DNA from: JADJOY01 sp046331705 [NCBI: bacterium]
Lineage (GTDB): Bacteria > JADJOY01
Direction of reading: 5' to 3'
Assembly: GCA_046331705.1 (NCBI GenBank)
Contig: JAXLQJ010000028.1
Location: forward strand, 1-64,000
DNA length: 64,000 bases
Shown here: piece by piece, positions 58,965 through 64,000 of the stretch
Position numbering within the stretch: position 1 is the stretch's first letter
Layout of the letters: each line of letters begins with the position of its first letter
The notes under the pieces: generated by a model
The model's input: only the letters and a program-made list of their open reading frames with translations
What the model was told of the DNA's origin: nothing
The model's database searches: none
Translations under genes and position numbers: made by a program

Positions 58965-60680
58965 GTGAAACGAATCCATGTCGTAGGCGGTCTCGGCGTC
59001 GCCCTGACGCTGGCGGTGGCGACGTGGCCTCCGCCGGGATTCGAGCCCACCGCGCGCGGCCGCGGGCTGAGCGCGTGGGAGGACGACCTCACGTACGGTC
59101 GTCCCGACGAGCGGATCGCCGCGGCGCGCGAGGTCGCCGCGCTGGCTCGCCGCGCGGCGGTGATCGAGGCGCTGAGGCGCGACCCGGTGCGCGCGGCGCT
59201 CGCCTCCGACGATCCCGCGACCCGCGGCTCCGTGCTGCGCTCGCTGCTGGGAGCGCCGGAGGCCCTCGCGCCACTGATCTCCGCGCTCGAGCAGCTCCCA
59301 CACGCGAGCCAGCGCGACGCGTTCGCTGCCCTCGCGGGCGCCCTCGCCGCGGAGCTCGCTTCCGGCTCCCCACCGACGGCGGCTAGCGCGGGAGGCGAAA
59401 CCGCGTGCGGTGAGGAATCGCCCGACGGGATGGCCAGCGACGATTCGCCGGGAGCTCCGGGCATCGCGGCGCGCCGCGCGGCGCGCGACGCGCGCTGTCG
59501 ATTCACGCTCAGGCTCGTCGAGCGCGGCGACTTCGGGATGCGCGAGTTCTGGCTGCTCGCAAGCCGGCTCACGAGCCATGGGATCGGCGTGCGCGTGCCG
59601 AGCCCGCCCTCCAACCACGGCAACCTGCTCGCCGACCCCGACCCGCGGGTGCGGCGCGAGGCGGCGGTGGCGATTCTGCGCATGGGACCCGAGGCCCGGG
59701 CCACTGCCGAGAAGGTCGTGCAGCGCGAGAAGCCGGCAGTCCGAACCGTGGCGCTGCGCGAGCTCGCGGAGGCGCGTGCTCACCTGCCCGCGTTCGACCT
59801 CGACGCGGCGCTCGCTCCCCTCGACGCGCACGCGCTGGAACGACTGTTCGCCGGCGCCGCCCGCACCGGCGCGAGCGCGGCACCACTGCTCGAGCGCGCG
59901 CTCGCCGACGAGCGCGTCGAGGTGCGGCGCTGGGCGGCCTGGTCCGCCCGCGAGCTCGCTCCGAGCCTCGGCATGGCCTCCTGGCTCGCGCCCCACGCCC
60001 ACGATCCGGACGACGACGTCCGACGATTCACGCTGGTGGCCGCGGCCCGCGCCGCCGACGCCGAGGCCGCGAGGCTCGGGCTGTTGCGCGCCGGCCTCGG
60101 CGATCCGGCGATCGCGGTGCGCCACGCCGCCACCGCGGAGCTGGTGCGGCTGGGCGAGCCTGGCTGCGCAACGCTCGCAGGGGCGCTCGCCCGAGACGAC
60201 TCCGATGGCGACGACACCCTCGCTCGGGTGCTCGCCGGTTCACGCGCGCCACTCCCCACCACTGCGGCGTGCGCCGAGCTCGTCGCAGCGCTGGTGCGAG
60301 TGCTTCCAAGGGCGTCCCCCGCCACCAGCGGCGCGATCCAGACGGCAATCGCGCGCGGCGCGGCGCCGGACGCCCTCACGCTGCTGCTCGGCGATGCGGA
60401 TCCGAGCGTCCGCTTGCGGGCACTCGGCGTTCTCGGTCAGCAGCGCGGGCGCGACGACGCCGAGCGCGCGCGCATCGCCGCGTCGCTGGCGGGACTGCTG
60501 CCGGACCCTGACCCCTTGGTGCGTCGCGCCGCGCTGGCGGCCCTGACTCGGCTGGGCGGCGATGCGCTGCGGTCGGTCGCCGAGCCGATTGGCGCGCTGG
60601 CGCGCGGCGACGCCGACGTCCGCGTGCGTGCGCGGGCCGAGCGCGCCCTCGCCCGGCTCGCGGGAGCGCCACGTTCATGA
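58965..60680 (+). CDS. HEAT-repeat protein, exported
   Basis: 571 residues from a GTG at 58965. A short N-terminal hydrophobic segment (HVVGGLGVALTLAVATWPPPG) suggests export or anchoring. The rest is mainly alpha-helical HEAT-like repeats with the DPDPRVRREAAVAILRMG / DPSVRLRALGVLG / DPDPLVRRAALAALTRLGGDA pattern, at least eight units between about 230 and 565. The central low-complexity part (130-165) is Ser/Ala/Gly-rich with a lone Cys. HEAT repeats mediate protein binding; no enzyme motif. The stop overlaps the aminotransferase ATG by 4 bp, an odd pairing of an exported scaffold with a cytosolic enzyme. Confidence 0.7.
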   Translation: MKRIHVVGGLGVALTLAVATWPPPGFEPTARGRGLSAWEDDLTYGRPDERIAAAREVAALARRAAVIEALRRDPVRAALASDDPATRGSVLRSLLGAPEALAPLISALEQLPHASQRDAFAALAGALAAELASGSPPTAASAGGETACGEESPDGMASDDSPGAPGIAARRAARDARCRFTLRLVERGDFGMREFWLLASRLTSHGIGVRVPSPPSNHGNLLADPDPRVRREAAVAILRMGPEARATAEKVVQREKPAVRTVALRELAEARAHLPAFDLDAALAPLDAHALERLFAGAARTGASAAPLLERALADERVEVRRWAAWSARELAPSLGMASWLAPHAHDPDDDVRRFTLVAAARAADAEAARLGLLRAGLGDPAIAVRHAATAELVRLGEPGCATLAGALARDDSDGDDTLARVLAGSRAPLPTTAACAELVAALVRVLPRASPATSGAIQTAIARGAAPDALTLLLGDADPSVRLRALGVLGQQRGRDDAERARIAASLAGLLPDPDPLVRRAALAALTRLGGDALRSVAEPIGALARGDADVRVRARAERALARLAGAPRS

Positions 60681-61828
60681 GCGCGCCGGTGCCGCTCGCG
60701 CTGCCGAGCGTCGGCGCGGCCGAACGGGCCGCGGTCGGCGAGGTGCTGGCGTCGGGCTGGCTCGCGCAAGGTCCGCGCGTGGCGGCGTTCGAGGACGCGC
60801 TCGCACGCGTGATCGACGCACCGCACGTGGTCGCCACGTCGTCGGGAACGGCCGCGCTGCTGCTGGCGCTGCGCGTGGCGGGCGTCCAACCGGGCGATCG
60901 CGTGCTGGTGCCGTCGCTCACCTACATCGCCACGGTGAACGCCGTGGTCGCCGCCGGCGCGATCCCCGTCTTCGCGGACGTGGACGCGCGCACGCTCAAC
61001 CTGGACGTGGCCGACGCCGAGCGCGCGATCGCCGCGGAGGGTCCCGTCGCGGCGGTGCTGCTGGTGCACCAGCTCGGGCATCCCGCAGCGCTCGGGGCGT
61101 TTCGCGCGCTCGCGAAACGCACCGGCACGCTGCTCCTCGAAGATGCGGCGTGCGCGCTGGGCAGCACCATCCACGGACGCCCGATCGGCGCGCGCGCGCC
61201 CGGCGAGCGCGGTGGCGCAGCGCTCAGCTTCCACCCTCGCAAGGTCGTCACCACCGGCGAGGGCGGCGCGCTCGTCACGGGCTCCGCCGCGGAAGCGGAC
61301 GCGGCGCGCGCCTTTCGCGACCAGGGCGCCGATCGCGGCGCCCACGAGCGCCAGCGGCTCGGCCAGCGCGAGCCCGAGCACTACGCGGCACCCGGATTCA
61401 ATCTGCGCATGTCCGATCTCGAGGCCGCGGTGGGACTGGCGCAGCTCGGGCGTCTCGACGCGATGCTGGCTGCGCGACGGCGGCTCGCCGCCCGCTACGA
61501 CGAGCTCCTCGCCGAGGTGAGCGGGATCATGCCGTTTCGTTTCGAGCCCGGGATCGTGCCGAACCGGCAGAGCTACGCGGTCGTGGTCGACGAATCGATC
61601 GCGCCGGAGGGAGTGTGCGCCGCGCTCGCCGAGCGTGGCATCGCGACGCGGCGCGCGGTGATGGCCGCGCACCTCGAGCCCGCGTATCGGGCCTTCGCCA
61701 CGCGCCCGCTCGAGACGACCGAAGCGCTGGCGCGGCGTGCCCTCGCGTTGCCGCTCTTTCCCGATCTCACGGACACCGACCAGGACCGAGTCGTCGCGGC
61801 GTTGCGCGCCGCGACTCGCGCGCGCTGA
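60677..61828 (+). CDS. DegT/DnrJ/EryC1-family PLP aminotransferase
   Basis: 383 residues, the usual length of the sugar aminotransferase family that makes amino-deoxy sugars on nucleotide carriers. LASGWLAQGPRVAAFED is the N-terminal signature, SSGTAALLLALR binds the phosphate of PLP, EDAACALG carries the ring-binding Asp156, and K189 in SFHPRKVVTTGEGG forms the Schiff base. RMSDLEAAVGLAQL and a C-terminal EALARRALALPLFPDL are typical. Likely converts a keto-sugar nucleotide to the amino sugar for a surface glycan. The ATG overlaps the upstream HEAT gene, and an oxidoreductase follows after 89 bp. Confidence 0.88.
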   Translation: MSAPVPLALPSVGAAERAAVGEVLASGWLAQGPRVAAFEDALARVIDAPHVVATSSGTAALLLALRVAGVQPGDRVLVPSLTYIATVNAVVAAGAIPVFADVDARTLNLDVADAERAIAAEGPVAAVLLVHQLGHPAALGAFRALAKRTGTLLLEDAACALGSTIHGRPIGARAPGERGGAALSFHPRKVVTTGEGGALVTGSAAEADAARAFRDQGADRGAHERQRLGQREPEHYAAPGFNLRMSDLEAAVGLAQLGRLDAMLAARRRLAARYDELLAEVSGIMPFRFEPGIVPNRQSYAVVVDESIAPEGVCAALAERGIATRRAVMAAHLEPAYRAFATRPLETTEALARRALALPLFPDLTDTDQDRVVAALRAATRAR

Positions 61829-61848
61829 CTTCTGGCGCGCTGACCCCC

Positions 61849-61878
61849 TTGCTCGCGCGGAGCCGCGGTTCCTACACT
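61849..61878 (+). promoter_or_regulatory. weak promoter-like sequence upstream of the Gfo/Idh gene
   Basis: TTGCTC (61849-61854), an 18-bp spacer and TACACT (61873-61878), 40 bp before the GTG at 61918. The -35 hexamer matches one seen at 48912-48917. Low information content. Confidence 0.3.
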
Positions 61879-61917
61879 GAGCGCCCCGTCTCGCGCGAAG
61901 CCCGAATCGGCGGGTTC

Positions 61918-62988
61918 GTGGCTCTCATTCTCGACACGTCCCACACCTCGACCACCGCGCGGGCACTGCCGGTGCGTGTCGGCGTGGTCGGCGCGGGCTA
62001 TTGGGGAACCAACGTCGTCCGCAGCCTGGGTTGGGTGCCGGGCGCCGAGCTGGGCTGGGTATGCGATCGCGAGGCGAGCCGTCTGGCGCCGTTCGCCGCG
62101 CGCCTGCCCCGCACGCGCTTCACCACCTCGCTCGACGAGCTGCTCGCCGATCCCACGCTCGACGCGTTGCTGGTGGCGATTCACGCACCGGCGCAAGCGG
62201 AGGTGGCGATCCGGGCGCTCGGGGCCGGCAAGCACGTGTTCGTCGAGAAGCCCCTCGCCCTGACGCTCGAGGGCGCCGAGCGCGTGGTGGCCGCCGCGGA
62301 GCGCGCGGATCGCGTCCTGATGCTCGGCTTGACCTACCGCTACAACCCGCTGGTGGAGGCGGTCGCCCGACTCTTGGGTTCCGGCGCGCTGGGCGAGGTG
62401 CGCGCGTGCTTCTCGCAACGCTCGAACCTGACGGTGGAGGATCAGCACACCAACGCCCTGTGGTCGCTGGCGCCCCACGACGTGTCGATCCTGCACCACC
62501 TCTTCGGCGAGCCGACACGCGTCGCGGCACGCGGCGGGCGTCACGCCCACGGCAGGCCCGCCGCATCCGCGTGGCTGAGGTTCGATTGGCAGGGCGGCCC
62601 GACGGCGTGGGTCTTCGTCAGCCTGGTCGATCCGCCCAAGCGCCGCCTGCTGGTGATCGTCGGCACGGAGCGGGCGCTGATCTTCGACGAGCTGGCGCCG
62701 CCCGCCACGCGGCTGCGACTCGTCGACGCAGGCGCGGTGCGCTGGCGCGGCGACGCGAGCATTCCCGCGCTTCCCACCGACCTCGGAACGGCGATCGCGG
62801 TGCTCGACGGCGAGCCGCTGGTGCACGAATGCGAGCACTTCGTGGCCTGCGTCCGCGCCGGCAGCGAGCCGCTCACCGGCCGCCGCGCCGCGCTCGACGT
62901 GACTCGCATCCTGGAGGCGCTACAGCGGTCGCTCGACGGCCACGGCTGCTTCGTCGATCCGCGCGGCGCTGCCGTCCCCGCCAGCTGA
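61918..62988 (+). CDS. Gfo/Idh/MocA-family NAD(P)-dependent oxidoreductase
   Basis: 356 residues from a GTG at 61918; the core starts at VRVGVVGAGYWGTNVVRSLG, so a GTG at 61972 is an alternative start. Rossmann motif GVVGAGYWG, then the signature GKHVFVEKPLALTLE with the catalytic Lys. The C-terminal alpha/beta domain contains DVSILHHLFG with the conserved Asp/His pair. Enzymes of this type oxidise or reduce sugars, often UDP-sugars, and the neighbouring aminotransferase suggests a joint amino-sugar pathway (a 3-oxo sugar made here, aminated there, as in WlbA/WlbE-type routes). That pathway assignment is inference. Confidence 0.85.
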   Translation: MALILDTSHTSTTARALPVRVGVVGAGYWGTNVVRSLGWVPGAELGWVCDREASRLAPFAARLPRTRFTTSLDELLADPTLDALLVAIHAPAQAEVAIRALGAGKHVFVEKPLALTLEGAERVVAAAERADRVLMLGLTYRYNPLVEAVARLLGSGALGEVRACFSQRSNLTVEDQHTNALWSLAPHDVSILHHLFGEPTRVAARGGRHAHGRPAASAWLRFDWQGGPTAWVFVSLVDPPKRRLLVIVGTERALIFDELAPPATRLRLVDAGAVRWRGDASIPALPTDLGTAIAVLDGEPLVHECEHFVACVRAGSEPLTGRRAALDVTRILEALQRSLDGHGCFVDPRGAAVPAS

Positions 62989-64000
62989 GATCGGGACCGT
63001 CCGTTCCGCCAGCGTCGTCACCGGCAACGGTGGCGCGCCGTCGCCGAGCGCGAGGCGAGCGAAGTGCCGGTTGATCCCGCGGTGCAGGAGCCGGCCGTGG
63101 AGCTCGAACGGCGGCTGCGCGTCGGCGGGGACCGACACCGGCAAGCGCCGCTCGATCCGTCCTCCCGGTGGCACCGTCAGGTCCTCGAGATGACCGGCGG
63201 CGGAGAGGATGTCGTGATCCAGGATCGCGCGCCCTTCCCCGTCGCGAAACACGCGCCGCAAGGCCAGCGAATCCGCCGCGCGCTCGCCCTCGGGCCCGTC
63301 GAAGCCCGAGCGCCAGATCGAGCGGTTCGCGCCATCGCGCACCTCGAGCTCGACCCACGCGTCGTTGAGGTCGAGCGCCCCCGACGGAAATCCGTGACCG
63401 ACGCCGCGACTGCGGATCACCACGTCGAGCTGCAGGCCGGGCGTCGACCCCGGCGCCGTCGCGGGCTCGATTCGGCCGGCGAGCGCCAGCTCGAGGTCGG
63501 CGCTCTTCAGGAACCCGACCAGCGCATCGAGCTGCAGCGCGTCGTTCGCGACCGCGGCGAGGTGCGTGTTCCCGCCGAGGAACCGGTGGCTCGCCTCACG
63601 CGGACCCGGCCGATCCGGGTCCTCCACCTTGGGCATGTGGCACGAGACACAGGGGCGCCGGGTGGCACCGGGCTGGGTGGGCTGGCCGGGCTGGTCGCCG
63701 AACGGACCGCGTCGCCACTCGCCGTACGTGTCCTGCTCGAGCAAGGCGAGCCCATCCGGGCCGTGCAGCTCGAGCGAATGGCATTCGCCGCACAGCGCCG
63801 GATCCGCGTAGCGAGACTCGCCGAGCATGTCCGCCATGTGATCGGGCCGCATGGCGTGGGCGCTGTAGCCCTCCATGGGCGGGCCGACGAAGAAACGCGG
63901 CGGGTCGAAGCGATAGCTGCCGCTGCCGACGTGATCGGGGGTGATCTGCAGGCGATGGCAGGCCAGGCACGAGACACCCTCCTGATCGGCGCTCGGGCCG
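62920..64000 (-). CDS. multihaem cytochrome c, 5' part beyond window
   Basis: C-terminal 360 residues of a further membrane-cytochrome family member; the frame is open to the right edge. Visible haem sites: CLACH (codons near 63970-63956), CGECH and CVSCH, then a beta-sandwich with HGFPSG, WVELEV and IWRSG, and an Arg/Pro-rich end. An ATG at 63876 lies inside the haem region and is not the true start. The missing part should hold the membrane helices and the first, expanded haem site, if it follows the family. SHRFLGGNTHLA after the last haem matches SHRF at the end of the shortened cytochrome near 20.8 kb. The tail overlaps the oxidoreductase 3' end by 69 bp (convergent). Confidence 0.8.
   Translation of the reverse strand, partial: GPSADQEGVSCLACHRLQITPDHVGSGSYRFDPPRFFVGPPMEGYSAHAMRPDHMADMLGESRYADPALCGECHSLELHGPDGLALLEQDTYGEWRRGPFGDQPGQPTQPGATRRPCVSCHMPKVEDPDRPGPREASHRFLGGNTHLAAVANDALQLDALVGFLKSADLELALAGRIEPATAPGSTPGLQLDVVIRSRGVGHGFPSGALDLNDAWVELEVRDGANRSIWRSGFDGPEGERAADSLALRRVFRDGEGRAILDHDILSAAGHLEDLTVPPGGRIERRLPVSVPADAQPPFELHGRLLHRGINRHFARLALGDGAPPLPVTTLAERTVPISAGGDGSAARIDEAAVAVERPL

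Noticed and set aside
1-64000. CRISPR arrays, tRNA or rRNA genes, insertion sequences
   Set aside because: No evenly spaced short repeats, no tRNA-like cloverleaf that I could recognise, no transposase or integrase motif.

Overview
The window is very GC-rich (roughly 70% by eye, with strong G/C preference at third codon positions), densely coding on both strands, and carries no rRNA, tRNA, CRISPR array, transposase or integrase that I can see. The mix of genes (DUF2330 protein, MopE-type metal-binding repeat, FG-GAP and CSLREP/beta-helix exported proteins with MYXO-CTERM-like tails, many multihaem cytochromes, SPASM radical SAM enzymes) suggests a delta-proteobacterial type lineage in the broad sense (Myxococcota, Desulfobacterota or Binatota-like). 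That placement is inference; no marker gene is present.

Layout. 1-2.2 kb: end of a TRAP solute-binding (DctP) gene and a haloalkane dehalogenase. 2.3-16.3 kb (all + strand): UbiA prenyltransferase coupled to a SPASM radical SAM enzyme, two tandem membrane beta-propeller paralogues, a GT2 glycosyltransferase, two more SPASM radical SAM enzymes, two different glutamine-hydrolysing asparagine synthases, and a third membrane propeller. This looks like a biosynthetic or modification block with an unknown product. 16.4-33.2 kb (mainly - strand): a membrane SGNH hydrolase with two small membrane proteins, two multihaem membrane cytochromes coupled to a propeller protein, a divergent membrane spermidine-synthase-like protein, then an operon of one cytochrome and three propeller proteins. 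33.8-39.9 kb (+): B12-type radical SAM, propeller, dihaem cytochrome c, multihaem membrane cytochrome. 39.9-52.9 kb: PaaI-type thioesterase, DUF2330 protein, then a block of exported proteins (FG-GAP propellers, pentahaem cytochrome, CSLREP beta-helix proteins, arylsulfotransferase-like protein), several with C-terminal Gly/Cys-TM-Arg anchors. 53-58.9 kb (-): propeller, multihaem cytochrome, propeller. 59-63 kb (+): HEAT-repeat protein, DegT-family aminotransferase, Gfo/Idh/MocA oxidoreductase; the right edge cuts a further multihaem cytochrome.

The central observation is a repeated cassette. Nine paralogous proteins with an N-terminal multi-pass membrane domain and a C-terminal beta-propeller lie in this 64 kb, and six cytochromes with a membrane domain and about five haem sites lie among them. 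In four separate loci, members of the two families are adjacent on the same strand, usually with 4-bp ATGA/GTGA overlaps. A fifth pair (pentahaem cytochrome plus FG-GAP propeller) repeats the theme with unrelated families. The first haem site of every complete membrane cytochrome is an expanded CX4CH or CX5CH motif. In the propeller family, a Cys just outside the last membrane helix co-occurs with a Cys in the closing blade. I infer a membrane/periplasm electron-transfer machinery in which each cytochrome has a dedicated propeller partner; its substrate is unknown, and I know of no described system with this composition.

Limits: start codons of several genes are uncertain (stated per entry), promoters and terminators are pattern matches only, membrane segments and residue ranges are read by eye, and all family names come from motif recognition without database searches.
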